This document shows, one piece after another, positions 1-8,213 of a stretch of DNA of 58,450 bases. This DNA is from Treponema sp. (lineage in GTDB: Bacteria; Spirochaetota; Spirochaetia; Treponematales; Treponemataceae). The stretch is taken from assembly GCA_022510845.1 (NCBI GenBank), contig JAFLSR010000012.1, forward strand, positions 1-58,450, given 5' to 3'. The notes under the pieces were generated by a model. The model made no database searches, was not told where the DNA came from, and saw only the letters and a program-made list of their open reading frames with translations. Within the stretch, counting starts at the first letter, position 1; each line of letters starts with the position of its first letter. Made by a program: the position numbers and the translations under genes.

Positions 1-208
1 ATACGTTTGCGTTTTTCCGCAAATAAATTCAAGAAATCGCGGAATTTTGGTGAATGGGGATTTTTCACTCCTAGTCACATACAGGGATGCGAGCGCGTCC
101 CGATATGGAACGGCTGAATATCAACTTTGCGAACGCCAAGACGTTCCGAACTTGAACGCGAGAGGTGGCGGAAGCGGAATGCGCGTTTCCGTTAGCGGTA
201 TTAACGGA

Positions 209-313
209 CTCCACGGAGAGTGCTTTAAACATTGTACGGAGAGGGCATCTAACAGTACGCGGAGAGGGGTGCTAACAGTGCACGGACAGGGGTGCTCTCC
301 GTAGGCGGAACGG
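209..313. repeat. 23-nt imperfect tandem repeat, about 4.5 copies
   Basis: Four consecutive 23-nt units begin at 209, 232, 255 and 278, followed by a partial fifth at 301. Each carries a core close to ACGGAGAGGGGTGCTAACA. Just before them CCGTTA (189-194) faces TAACGG (202-207). No convincing gene lies in 1-426: the only open frame here has no ribosome-binding site or family likeness. Confidence 0.8.
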
Positions 314-322
314 TTTGCGCCA

Positions 323-351
323 TTGCACAAACCCCAAAAATTCGCTACAAT
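323..351 (+). promoter_or_regulatory. sigma-70-type promoter of thrH
   Basis: TTGCAC (323-328), a 17-nt spacer and TACAAT (346-351) predict transcription from about 358, giving a leader of roughly 115 nt before thrH. Confidence 0.6.
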
Positions 352-357
352 AATTTC

Positions 358-471
358 AACTTGAACTCGTTTATTTTACTATCCGCGTCGCAACAAGTTG
401 CTTAATGCGGATGAATTTGGACTTTCGTGAAACTGAAGTTTCCAAAAGTTCAAATTATTATGGAGAAAATT
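358..471 (+). promoter_or_regulatory. structured 5' leader of thrH (riboswitch-like fold)
   Basis: The predicted leader can fold as a closed junction. TTGAACT (361-367) pairs with AGTTCAA (447-453). Inside are one arm formed by ATCCGC (381-386) and GCGGAT (407-412), with GCAA/TTGC nested in it, and a second arm formed by GAAAC (429-433) and GTTTC (438-442). The ribosome-binding GGAG at 462-465 lies just outside the closing stem. I recognise no known riboswitch class; the fold was drawn by hand and regulation is inference. Confidence 0.4.
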
Positions 472-1074
472 ATGTACTTAACTTGCCTCGACCTGGAAGG
501 CGTTCTCGTTCCTGAAATTTGGATTGCATTTTCAAAAGCGGCGGGCATTCCCGAACTTGCGCGCACCACTCGCGACGAACCGGACTACGACAAACTTATG
601 GCGTTCCGCCTGAAAATCTTGGAAGAACACAATCTCGGCCTAAAAGAAATTCAAGACGTGATACAGACAATCGACGCGCTTCCGGGCGCGAAGGATTTTT
701 TGGACGAACTGCGCTCGATTTGCCAGACAATCATTTTGAGCGACACGTTCAGCCAATTCGCCGCCCCGCTCATGAAAAAATTGGGGCAGCCCACGATTTT
801 TTGCAACGAACTCGAAGTCGCCCCGGACGGAAAAATCGCCGGCTACAAAATGCGCTGCGAGCAATCCAAACTTTCCACGGTAAAGGCATTGCAAAGCGTG
901 GGATTCGAGACAATAGCGGCGGGCGACTCGTTCAACGACCTTGCGATGATTCGCGCGAGCAAGGCGGGATTTTTGTTCCGCTCCACCGAGCAAATCATAA
1001 AGGACAATCCTTCGCTGAAAGCCTTCACGGAATACGGCGAGCTTTTGGACGCGATAAAAAAAGAAATTGCTTGA
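472..1074 (+). CDS. thrH: ThrH: phosphoserine phosphatase / homoserine phosphotransferase
   Basis: A 200-residue HAD-superfamily protein. In characterised ThrH enzymes this fold dephosphorylates phosphoserine and can move the phosphate to homoserine, linking serine and threonine synthesis in the cytoplasm. The N-terminus CLDLEGVLVPEIW matches ThrH, with the nucleophile motif DLEGV (DxDGx in other HAD enzymes). The second HAD motif is ILSDTFSQF near residue 90, and GDSFNDLAMI near residue 150 supplies the Mg-binding acidic pair. I chose ATG 472 because GGAGA sits 6 nt upstream; an in-frame GTG at 427 and an ATG at 460 lack such spacing. The gene stands alone, behind its own promoter and structured leader, facing the SPOR-protein gene across a shared terminator. 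Confidence 0.88.
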   Translation: MYLTCLDLEGVLVPEIWIAFSKAAGIPELARTTRDEPDYDKLMAFRLKILEEHNLGLKEIQDVIQTIDALPGAKDFLDELRSICQTIILSDTFSQFAAPLMKKLGQPTIFCNELEVAPDGKIAGYKMRCEQSKLSTVKALQSVGFETIAAGDSFNDLAMIRASKAGFLFRSTEQIIKDNPSLKAFTEYGELLDAIKKEIA

Positions 1075-1192
1075 CGGGCACGAACCAAACCGCAAAAAGC
1101 AATTTTCTTTCAATATAAAAACAAACTTTTGCATTGTGCCGAATGCTGCAAAAGCGGAGGCTCGCGCGTCCAAATCGGAATGAGCGAAGGCA

Positions 1193-1230
1193 AAACGAAA
1201 AGGCCACCTTTTCAGGCAGCCCTTTCGTTT
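1193..1230. terminator. bidirectional terminator between thrH and the SPOR-protein gene
   Basis: AAACGAAAAGG (1193-1203) pairs with CCTTTCGTTT (1221-1230), with one bulged A. It lies between two convergent genes, so it can stop transcription from both sides. Confidence 0.6.
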
Positions 1231-1307
1231 CCAAAAATCAATCTGAAATTTTCAAGGCAGTTCAAACCGCCCAAAACGCCGCGGCGTTTTTCCGAGTCGG
1301 CGCAAAA

Positions 1308-2813
1308 CTAGAACGTGTTTTTCACAAAGGCATCTTTGAAGCCATAGGCCTTGAACCGTTCCAAAATTATTCCGTACTCGTCAACATTGAACGGTCCCAC
1401 CATCACGGTTTTGCGCCTGCCGTTTTCCAACACGACCAGCGGATAGCGTTTGCCGTAAAGCGCGTTCACTTCTTCTACGTTTTCGGCCTCATTGTAGACC
1501 GCAATCTGCACGTAATATTTTCTCGGCGCGAGTTCCGTAGCGGCAGTGTACGAAGTTTCTTTTTTCGGAGAAGGCGTTTCTTCCGAAGCGGCTTTCTCTG
1601 GAACGCGGCTCTCGTTTTTATCCGCATCTTCTTTGCGCGGCGCGGGCGGATTCTCATCCGACGGAACAAGGACAATCGCATCGTACTCGTCATTTTCGAA
1701 CACGCTCTCGTCCATCAAATCCTCTTCGATGTCAGAGCCCTTCTGCGCAAGTTCATCTTCGCTTTCAAAAAGGTATTCCTCTTCCAGTTCCGTTTCGGAT
1801 TCGGCGAACTCTTCCGCATTTACAAAATCGCTTTCTACAAACTCTTCGGCAATCTCCGCGTCCTCAATTTTTTCAAACTCGCTTTCAAAGGCGTATTCTT
1901 CAGGAATCTCTTCCTCGATGACGCGCTCGCTGAAATTCGCCTTCTGCACATCTTCAAAAATGTCGTCGGCTTCGACATATTCATATTCAGCAGAATCCTC
2001 GAATTCCTCGGGAATATCGTCCCGCACCAATTCTTCGTGAATGTCTTCAAAAATCTCGTCTTCCGGAATTTCATCTTCCACGAAAACAAATTCATCAGAA
2101 ATATCTTCTTCCGAAGCCTCGTCCTGCGCAAATTCATCCGAAAAGTCTTCCTCTTCGGCAATCTCATCTTCAATCACGGCAACTTCATCGGAAAGGTTTT
2201 CATCATCGGCTTGCGCAAATTCTTCGGCAAAATCTTCTTCCGCTTCGTCCGCCTCGTCTTCCGCCTGCGCGAATTCCTCGCCGACATTTTCTTCGTCTTC
2301 GATTATCACAATGTCATCGGAGAAATTCTCGTCCGAAACTTCATCGTCGGCTTGCGCGAATTCTTCGGCAAAATCTTCTTCCGCTTCGTTCGCCTCGTCC
2401 TCTGCCTGCGCGAATTCCTCGGCGTCGTATCCTTCAAAGCCATCGCCTTTCGTGATGTACGCGCTTCCGTTCACTATGTCGTCGGCAGTGCCGTTGCGTT
2501 TCGTCAACTTCACCAAATTGTTTGAATTCTTTTTTATGGAAAGCGCTTCGGCAGCCTCGGGAGAAAGAAGGATTGCCACGCCGTCGGACGCATCGAGCGA
2601 GCCGATTACCAGAATGTCGATTCTTTCGCCGTTCACGGGATTTGTAACTTTGATTGAATCGCCCGGAAGGTAGCCGACGGTTTTCGCAAAATATCCGCGC
2701 GGAAAAACGCCCACATCAGCAACCACCGCCCGTCCGTCAAGAGAAGGGCTTGCGGAAGTAAAAAGAATTCCGGAAAGCAAAACCGCCGTCAAAGCCAAAA
2801 ATATTTTTTTCAT
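1308..2813 (-). CDS. secreted RlpA-like double-psi barrel protein with SPOR domain
   Basis: A 501-residue exported protein. Residues 1-22 form a signal peptide (KKIFLALTAVLLSGILF). Residues 26-108 resemble the double-psi beta-barrel of RlpA-type proteins (GDSIKVTNPVNGERIDILV, then a SPEAAEALSI segment). Residues 115-400 are extremely acidic, with two long direct repeats built around EEFAQAEDE and EEFAQADDE, probably an extended spacer. Residues 425-501 are a SPOR domain (KYYVQIAVY, VMVGPFN), which in known proteins binds glycan strands stripped of peptides at the division site. Its start codon overlaps the stop of the upstream secreted-protein gene (ATGA), so the two are translationally coupled. 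A periplasmic, peptidoglycan-binding role is likely; lytic activity cannot be judged. Confidence 0.75.
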   Translation of the reverse strand: MKKIFLALTAVLLSGILFTSASPSLDGRAVVADVGVFPRGYFAKTVGYLPGDSIKVTNPVNGERIDILVIGSLDASDGVAILLSPEAAEALSIKKNSNNLVKLTKRNGTADDIVNGSAYITKGDGFEGYDAEEFAQAEDEANEAEEDFAEEFAQADDEVSDENFSDDIVIIEDEENVGEEFAQAEDEADEAEEDFAEEFAQADDENLSDEVAVIEDEIAEEEDFSDEFAQDEASEEDISDEFVFVEDEIPEDEIFEDIHEELVRDDIPEEFEDSAEYEYVEADDIFEDVQKANFSERVIEEEIPEEYAFESEFEKIEDAEIAEEFVESDFVNAEEFAESETELEEEYLFESEDELAQKGSDIEEDLMDESVFENDEYDAIVLVPSDENPPAPRKEDADKNESRVPEKAASEETPSPKKETSYTAATELAPRKYYVQIAVYNEAENVEEVNALYGKRYPLVVLENGRRKTVMVGPFNVDEYGIILERFKAYGFKDAFVKNTF

Positions 2814-3331
2814 CTTGCACCGCCTTTTTTTGAAAGACTTGTATGAATCTCCGCCGCGATTTCAGTCGCGAACGATTCCACGCCACCGCGATTGTTGTTT
2901 TTATTTTGCACGACTTTTGGAGAATGTTTTCCAGTCGCCACAGTTTCAGTCGTTTCCGTAGAAAGAATCTCGAACTCCGCGTAATTGATGTTGCTCAAAA
3001 GCACCGCGCTCGGGTTCAACGAATCTTCCAGCGAAAAATTCAGGTAAAGCTTTACGAACAAATCCATGCAGCCCACTTTCGCCTCGATGAGCGAACGGCG
3101 CAGCGCGTTCTTTTCCGCGGTGTCTTCGCGCTTCGAAACAATCACGCTGTTGCTCGAAACAATCATTCCATGCTCGAAAAAATAGTCCAAAACGGTCTGC
3201 TCAACCACATAGGACGTGTCGAAAACATTTTCGCCCGCGGTATTCCGCTGAATCACTTGCAAAGAAAAGCTCTTTGCGCTAAGCGCGAACGAGGCGCACA
3301 GCAGCAAGAAAGCAAAAAAAGTCTTTCGCAT
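2810..3331 (-). CDS. secreted protein of unknown function, partner of the SPOR protein
   Basis: A 173-residue protein with a clear signal peptide (KTFFAFLLLCASFALSA) and no transmembrane segment afterwards, so it is probably periplasmic. The mature part is mixed alpha/beta with no motif I recognise; residues 25-120 include TSYVVEQTVLDYFFEHGMIV and KVGCMDLFVKLYLNFSL. I chose ATG 3331 because AAGGTGG lies 6 nt upstream; a GTG at 3340 would place that site inside the gene. The four-base overlap with the RlpA/SPOR-like gene indicates one operon and a likely shared envelope function. The function itself is unknown. Confidence 0.7.
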   Translation of the reverse strand: MRKTFFAFLLLCASFALSAKSFSLQVIQRNTAGENVFDTSYVVEQTVLDYFFEHGMIVSSNSVIVSKREDTAEKNALRRSLIEAKVGCMDLFVKLYLNFSLEDSLNPSAVLLSNINYAEFEILSTETTETVATGKHSPKVVQNKNNNRGGVESFATEIAAEIHTSLSKKGGAR

Positions 3332-3489
3332 ATTTCCCACCTTATCCCCGAATTTTGTTCGTCTTTTTCAAGTATCGGAATTTTTGCCAAAACAATTAGA
3401 AATTTCACGCGCGGAATGCGAATTTGAATGCGAATCGGGAATTGCGCCGAACACGAAATTCGCCTTGAAATCCGAATTTCATCCAAGCA

Positions 3490-3510
3490 TTTCGGGAAAA
3501 TTTCCCGAAA
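3490..3510. promoter_or_regulatory. 21-nt perfect palindrome between divergent genes
   Basis: TTTCGGGAAA and TTTCCCGAAA flank one central A. It lies 27 nt upstream of the rny -35 box and 158 nt upstream of the divergent secreted-protein gene, a position suited to an operator for either. A hairpin role is also possible. Confidence 0.5.
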
Positions 3511-3537
3511 AAAATCGATTTTTGGCCGCGTTTCCGA

Positions 3538-3566
3538 TTGACAAATTCACTTCATTCTATTATTAT
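3538..3566 (+). promoter_or_regulatory. promoter of rny
   Basis: TTGACA (3538-3543) and TATTAT (3561-3566) are 17 nt apart. The predicted start near 3573 gives a leader of about 30 nt that contains the GGAGAA ribosome-binding site. Confidence 0.7.
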
Positions 3567-3604
3567 AATGTTTTAGAACTGTCTTAATATGTTTGGAGAA
3601 TAAT

Positions 3605-5131
3605 ATGAACATTTTGTTTGTCATTCTCCCCGTTGCAGGAATAGTTCTTGGATGGACAATTCGCTGGCTGTATGCCAGATTTCAATTATCTGCGTCAGAA
3701 CAAAAAGCTGAACGTGTAAAGCAGGATGCGATTAGAGAAGCAGAAGCTCAGAAAAAAGAAATTTTGCTGAATGCAAAAGATGAACTCATTCGGGAACGAA
3801 AACAGCAGGAACGGGAGACCCGCGAACAGCGGGCGGAATTGCAGCGATACGAATCGCGCGTAAACCACAAAGAAGAGCTGCTTGACCAGCGGGCGGCCGC
3901 GTTCGAAAAGCGCGACAAGGAATTCGCCGAAAAGGTAAAAAGTCTCGAAAAGCGCGAGGAAACCGTTTCCGCGCAGGAAGAAGAATACCGCCGCGAATTG
4001 GAGCGGATTTCCGGACTTTCCGCGCAAGAAGCCAAAAATTTGATAATCCGCAATCTCGAAAACGATGCCCGCCACGACGCGCAGGCTTTGCTCAACAAAG
4101 TGGAGCAGGAAGCGCAGTTGAACGCCGAAAGAAAGGCGCGGGACATCTTGGTGACCACGATTCAGCGGATTGCCACGGAAACCACGAGCGACATGACTGT
4201 TGCCACGGTTTCGCTTCCGGGTGACGAGATGAAGGGCCGCATCATCGGGCGCGAAGGCCGCAACATCCGCACGCTCGAAACCCTGACCGGCGTGGACATC
4301 ATCATCGACGACACCCCCGAAGCGGTCGTGATTTCGTGCTTTGACCCGGTGCGCAAGGAAATCGCCAAAGAATCTTTGGAACGGCTCATTTCCGACGGAC
4401 GAATTCACCCTGCAAGAATCGAGGAAATCGTCCAAAAAGTCACGCGCGAAGTGCAGAACAAAATCTACGAGGAAGGAGAAAAGACGCTCTTTGACCTCGG
4501 CATCCACAATATGCCCACGGAAAACGTGCGCGCGCTCGGCAGGCTTTATTTCCGCACGAGTTATGGACAGAACGTCCTCACGCACTCAAAAGAAGTGGCG
4601 TTGATTGCGGGAATGCTCGCCGCCGAATTGGGCGTGAACCGAGAGTTGGCAAAGCGCGCCGCAATCCTGCACGACATCGGAAAGGGCGCGGAAACCGACA
4701 GCGACCAAAACCATGCCGAAGTGGGCGCGGAAATCGCGCGAAAAATGGGAGAAAGCCCGCTCGTGGTGAACGCCATCGCCGCCCACCACAACGACATCGA
4801 GCCTTCCAGCATCGAAGCCATAATCGTGCAAATTGCAGACGCGATTTCTGCGGCACGTCCAGGCGCGCGTCGTGAAACCGTTGACAATTACGTAAAGCGT
4901 CTTGAAAATTTGGAAGCGATTGCCGAGAATTTTGGCGGCGTGGAAAAGGCCTACGCAATCCAGGCGGGGCGCGAACTCCGCGTCTTGGTGAACAACGAAA
5001 AGATTCCGGACGGCGACGTGAAGGAATTGGCGCGAAAAATCGCGAAGCAAATCGAAAGCGACTTGCGCTATCCTGGCCGCATAAAACTTACGATGATTCG
5101 CGAAACACGCATAGTAGAATACGCAAGGTAA
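3605..5131 (+). CDS. rny: ribonuclease Y
   Basis: A 508-residue membrane-anchored endoribonuclease that starts mRNA decay in bacteria lacking or supplementing RNase E. Residues 1-20 form the membrane anchor (NILFVILPVAGIVLGWTI). Residues 25-190 are a long charged coiled coil. A KH RNA-binding domain follows (GRIIGREGRNIRTLE near residue 210). The HD phosphohydrolase domain near residues 325-415 carries H..., HDIGKG and AIAAHHNDIEP metal-binding motifs. Length matches the family (about 510-520). ATG 3605 has GGAGAA 4 nt upstream; a TTG at 3593 would overlap that site. It is a single gene with its own promoter and a strong terminator. Confidence 0.97.
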   Translation: MNILFVILPVAGIVLGWTIRWLYARFQLSASEQKAERVKQDAIREAEAQKKEILLNAKDELIRERKQQERETREQRAELQRYESRVNHKEELLDQRAAAFEKRDKEFAEKVKSLEKREETVSAQEEEYRRELERISGLSAQEAKNLIIRNLENDARHDAQALLNKVEQEAQLNAERKARDILVTTIQRIATETTSDMTVATVSLPGDEMKGRIIGREGRNIRTLETLTGVDIIIDDTPEAVVISCFDPVRKEIAKESLERLISDGRIHPARIEEIVQKVTREVQNKIYEEGEKTLFDLGIHNMPTENVRALGRLYFRTSYGQNVLTHSKEVALIAGMLAAELGVNRELAKRAAILHDIGKGAETDSDQNHAEVGAEIARKMGESPLVVNAIAAHHNDIEPSSIEAIIVQIADAISAARPGARRETVDNYVKRLENLEAIAENFGGVEKAYAIQAGRELRVLVNNEKIPDGDVKELARKIAKQIESDLRYPGRIKLTMIRETRIVEYAR

Positions 5132-5160
5132 GTTCGCTTCTTTGAAAAAGAATGTTTTAG

Positions 5161-5189
5161 AAGCCCCGCAAATTTCGCGGGGCTTTTTT
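5161..5189 (+). terminator. rho-independent terminator of rny
   Basis: GCCCCGC (5163-5169) pairs with GCGGGGC (5177-5183) and is followed by six Ts. Confidence 0.9.
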
Positions 5190-5269
5190 ATGCCGAGGAA
5201 GTTTAGCCGCGAGTTTTGTGTTTTTCGGTAGCGGAGCAAACGAAAGCCGCCTGTTTCGCCTCAATAAAT

Positions 5270-5298
5270 TTGACAAATCGGATTTTTTTCACTATATT
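5270..5298 (+). promoter_or_regulatory. promoter of mrp
   Basis: TTGACA (5270-5275), a 17-nt spacer and TATATT (5293-5298), 50 nt upstream of mrp. Confidence 0.7.
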
Positions 5299-5347
5299 TA
5301 TTTTAGAATGAATTCAAATTCTTAAAACCAAATTTGCGAGGAATGTC

Positions 5348-6181
5348 ATGGCTGAAAACTGCGACCACAAATGTGAAGGCTGCTCAAAAAACGGATGCGA
5401 ACAGCGCGATATGCGCGTTTCGCCCAATCCCGAAAGCAAAATAAAAAAAGTCATCGGAATCATAAGCGGCAAGGGCGGCGTAGGAAAATCGCTCGTAACA
5501 AGCCTCCTCGCCTGCAAGATGACAAAGATGGGCTACCGCGCGGCAATTTTGGACGCGGACATCACAGGGCCTTCCATTCCGGAAAGTTTCGGCGAAAGCG
5601 ACAAGCGCGCGGATGTGGCGGAAGGACAGGAAGCACTTCGGCCGGTCGTCACCGCGAGCGGAATCCAGCTTATGTCGATGAATTTCCTCTTGCAAAACGA
5701 AAATGATCCTGTCGTATGGCGCGGGCCTGTGATTTCCGGCGCGGTCAAACAGTTTTGGACGGACGTGATTTGGAAAGACGTGGACTTTATGTTCGTGGAC
5801 ATGCCGCCCGGAACAGGCGACGTTCCGCTCACCGTTTTTCAGTCGCTTCCGATTGACGGAATAATCGTTGTTTCCTCGCCGCAGCAACTTGTCCGCGTCA
5901 TCGTGGAAAAAGCCGTAAAAATGGCGAACATGATGAACATTCCGATTCTCGGCCTCATCGAAAACATGAGTTATGTCAAATGCCCTGACTGTTCGAAAGA
6001 AATCTACATTTTCGGTAAAAGCAACATCGAGGCAATCGCAAAAAATTACAGCCTGCCAGTTTTGGCGCGGATTCCAATGCGTCCGGAAACTTCGGCGGCG
6101 GTGGATTCGGGCGACATCGAAAGCCTTGAAGTGCCGGAACTCAACGAGGCGGCAAACACAATTGAACGCCTCATAAAGTGA
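5348..6181 (+). CDS. Mrp/NBP35-family Fe-S cluster carrier ATPase
   Basis: A 277-residue cytosolic P-loop protein of the Mrp/ApbC/NBP35 family, which carries Fe-S clusters to target enzymes. The Walker A motif SGKGGVGKS lies at residues 40-48, and DMPPGTGDVPLTVFQ marks the family-specific region. It has an N-terminal cysteine cluster (CDHKCEGCSKNGC, residues 5-17), typical of NBP35-like members, and the C-terminal CPDC pair that binds the bridging cluster. GAGGA precedes the ATG at 5348. The downstream chromate transporter gene follows after 91 nt. A GGGtGRT/NifU-like pair lies 1 kb away, so this part of the window holds several Fe-S handling genes. Confidence 0.92.
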   Translation: MAENCDHKCEGCSKNGCEQRDMRVSPNPESKIKKVIGIISGKGGVGKSLVTSLLACKMTKMGYRAAILDADITGPSIPESFGESDKRADVAEGQEALRPVVTASGIQLMSMNFLLQNENDPVVWRGPVISGAVKQFWTDVIWKDVDFMFVDMPPGTGDVPLTVFQSLPIDGIIVVSSPQQLVRVIVEKAVKMANMMNIPILGLIENMSYVKCPDCSKEIYIFGKSNIEAIAKNYSLPVLARIPMRPETSAAVDSGDIESLEVPELNEAANTIERLIK

Positions 6182-6198
6182 ATGCCGGTTTCTTAATG

Positions 6199-6225
6199 AT
6201 TCCCATGAAGATTCGCATGGGGAAT
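6199..6225. other. hairpin after mrp
   Basis: ATTCCCATG (6199-6207) pairs with CATGGGGAAT (6216-6225), with one bulged G. There is no T-run, so this may be a weak terminator or processing site between mrp and the transporter gene. Confidence 0.4.
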
Positions 6226-6272
6226 CGCGGAATTTCATGACGCGCATTGATTTTCATTTTTAGGAAAGAAAA

Positions 6273-6881
6273 ATGAACGCCCCGAGTTTGACAGAACTTT
6301 TTTTCATTTTTTTTTACATCGGACTTTTTACGATTGGAGGCGGACTCGTTGCAATAACAACAATGCAACAAATCGTAGTGGGACGCGGTTGGATTAGCGG
6401 CGAAAAATTCTACAACATGGTCGCCATTTCGGAGTCCACGCCAGGACCGATTGGCGTGAACATGGCGACATACATTGGTTTTGAATTTCACGGGCTGCCA
6501 GGCGGCATTGTGGCGACGTTCGGGGAAGTTTTGCCTTCGCTCGTTTGCATCATAATAATTGCGAAATTTTTTGCAAAGTTCCAAGAGCGTCCGCTTGTAA
6601 AGACCACATTCAAAACATTACGCCCAGTTACGACTGGAATAATTTTAGTAGCATGTGCGCAAGTTTTTTCGCTCGCATTGATGAACTTGCCGCAACAACT
6701 TTCTGGCGGCTTTAAAAATTTGTTTTCCGCGCCAGAGACTGTGCCGCATTTTTTGGCAGGGCTTTTCAAATGGAAAAATGTCGCGTTCTATGCAGCCGCA
6801 CTAGTTCTTTTGTTCAGAACGAAAATCAATCCCATTCTGATAATTCTTTTCGGAGCGGCGTTCGGAATTGTGTTTTTGTAG
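6273..6881 (+). CDS. chromate transporter (ChrA), half-length subunit
   Basis: A 202-residue membrane protein of the ChrA (CHR) family, half-size type. FTIGGGLVAITTM is the family's FGGG-type motif near residue 20, and SESTPGPIGVNMATYIG is the conserved TPGP motif near residue 60. Five to six hydrophobic segments follow. In half-size members two subunits, usually from adjacent genes, are needed for one transporter; here the other half lies about 49 kb away at 55835-56434. Known members export chromate, but in anaerobic spirochaetes the true substrate is unknown. AGGAAAG precedes the ATG. Confidence 0.88.
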   Translation: MNAPSLTELFFIFFYIGLFTIGGGLVAITTMQQIVVGRGWISGEKFYNMVAISESTPGPIGVNMATYIGFEFHGLPGGIVATFGEVLPSLVCIIIIAKFFAKFQERPLVKTTFKTLRPVTTGIILVACAQVFSLALMNLPQQLSGGFKNLFSAPETVPHFLAGLFKWKNVAFYAAALVLLFRTKINPILIILFGAAFGIVFL

Positions 6882-6972
6882 AAACGCGCGAAAGATTGCA
6901 AAAATATCGATGTAATTCAAATAAAGCAAGGTAAGTTTTCTAATTCGGATTTTTGGAAAAAGATTTGTGAAA

Positions 6973-7012
6973 AAAAAGCCGGCTGCGAATAACTTTCGCA
7001 ACCGGCTTTTTG
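6973..7012. terminator. bidirectional terminator between chromate transporter and GGGtGRT genes
   Basis: A run of As, then GCCGG..TGCGAA pairing with TTCGCA..CCGGC, then Ts: each strand ends in a U-run. It serves both convergent genes. Confidence 0.85.
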
Positions 7013-7014
7013 GC

Positions 7015-7056
7015 TTACTTAAGTGCCTCGGCTACCGCAACCGCACAAGTCGCAAC
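7015..7056 (-). pseudogene. relic C-terminal tail of a second GGGtGRT gene
   Basis: Immediately downstream of the intact gene's stop, 14 codons read VATCAVAVAEALK and a stop, against TVACAVAVAEALK in the intact gene. Both end in CTTAAGTAA. Most of the shared residues use different synonymous codons, so this is not a recent slip duplication but the remnant of a diverged paralogue whose body was lost. The 10 nt between the two copies complete a GCAACC/GGTTGC hairpin (7051-7065). Confidence 0.6.
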
Positions 7057-7066
7057 CTGCGGTTGC

Positions 7067-8110
7067 TTACTTAAGCGCTTCGGCGACAGCGACGGCACAT
7101 GCAACCGTGCAGCCGACCATCGGGTTGTTTCCCATTCCCATGAAGCCCATCATTTCTACGTGAGCCGGAACGGAAGAAGAGCCAGCGAACTGCGCGTCAG
7201 AGTGCATTCTTCCGAGCGTGTCCGTGAAGCCGTAAGAAGCAGGACCTGCCGCCATGTTGTCCGGATGGAGAGTGCGTCCAGTTCCGCCGCCCGATGCCAC
7301 CGAGAAGTATTCCTTGCCGGCGAGGAGTCGCTCTTTTTTGTAAGTGCCCGCGACAGGATGTTGGAATCTCGTGGGGTTCGTTGAGTTTCCCGTAATCGAG
7401 ACATCGACATTCTCGTGCCACATTATCGCAACTCCCTCGCGAACATCATCTGCGCCATAGCATTTTACGATGAGACGGTCAGGGTTGTTTCCGTAAGGAA
7501 CTTCCTTTACAATAGAAAGAGCCTTGTCGGTGCCGTTTCCGTTGAAGTAGTCGAACTTTGTCTGCACGTAGGTGAAGCCGTTGATGCGGCTGATAATCTG
7601 CGCGGCGTCTTTTCCAAGACCGTTGAGGATTACGCGGAGTTTGTTCTTGCGCACCTTGTTGGCGTTTGCCGCAATTTTAATCGCTCCTTCCGCCGCCGCA
7701 AAAGACTCGTGGCCCGCAAGGAAAGCGAAGCACTGCGTATCTTCGGAAAGAAGACGCGCTCCGAGATTTCCGTGGCCGAGACCGACTTTGCGGTCATCCG
7801 CGACAGAACCGGGGAGACAGAACGCCTGGAGTCCTTCTCCGATTGCAGCCGCCGCCTCCGAGCCAGTGATTTTTCCCGCCTTCTCGCCTTTTTTGAGAGC
7901 GATTGCCGAGCCAAGGACATACGCCCATTTCGCGTCCTCAAAGCAAATCTGCTGAGTGCTCTGGCAGATTTCATAAGGATCAAATCCCTTTGACTTGCAG
8001 AGTTCGCGGGCGGCGTTGAGGCCAGCCTCGCCCTCGGCAAATCCGTATTCTTTTAAAGCCTTGTTTACCTGTGGTATGCGGCCTTCAAAATCTTCAAACA
8101 ATGTCGCCAT
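7067..8110 (-). CDS. GGGtGRT family protein
   Basis: A 347-residue protein of the family named for its SGGGTGRTLHPDN motif (near residue 285). Members occur in spirochaetes, clostridia and other anaerobes and are usually encoded beside a NifU-like protein, as here. Other visible features are the CQSTQQICFEDAKWAY segment near residue 50, GLGHGNLGARLL near residue 110 and a glycine- and alanine-rich C-terminus. The biochemical role is not established; the pairing suggests Fe-S cluster work. ATG 8110 is preceded by GGGGTG and starts MATLFEDFEGR, as is usual for the family. The intergenic gap to the NifU-like gene upstream is 103 nt, in the same direction, so they are probably co-transcribed. Confidence 0.85.
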   Translation of the reverse strand: MATLFEDFEGRIPQVNKALKEYGFAEGEAGLNAARELCKSKGFDPYEICQSTQQICFEDAKWAYVLGSAIALKKGEKAGKITGSEAAAAIGEGLQAFCLPGSVADDRKVGLGHGNLGARLLSEDTQCFAFLAGHESFAAAEGAIKIAANANKVRKNKLRVILNGLGKDAAQIISRINGFTYVQTKFDYFNGNGTDKALSIVKEVPYGNNPDRLIVKCYGADDVREGVAIMWHENVDVSITGNSTNPTRFQHPVAGTYKKERLLAGKEYFSVASGGGTGRTLHPDNMAAGPASYGFTDTLGRMHSDAQFAGSSSVPAHVEMMGFMGMGNNPMVGCTVACAVAVAEALK

Positions 8111-8213
8111 TTTATACACCCCTGCCACACGGATGTGGCATAATTCATGTTGATTTTCGAGTTTTGTTCGCAAAACCCGCTAAGCAGAAAACGCACGGAT
8201 GGTTTTCTGCAAC

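Noticed and set aside
47..304. An 85-residue open frame at the left edge
   Set aside because: It covers the 23-nt tandem repeats, has no ribosome-binding site and resembles nothing.
1134..2525. A 463-residue open frame on the plus strand
   Set aside because: It is the mirror of the acidic repeats in the SPOR protein; its Phe/Arg-rich content reflects antisense Glu/Asp codons.
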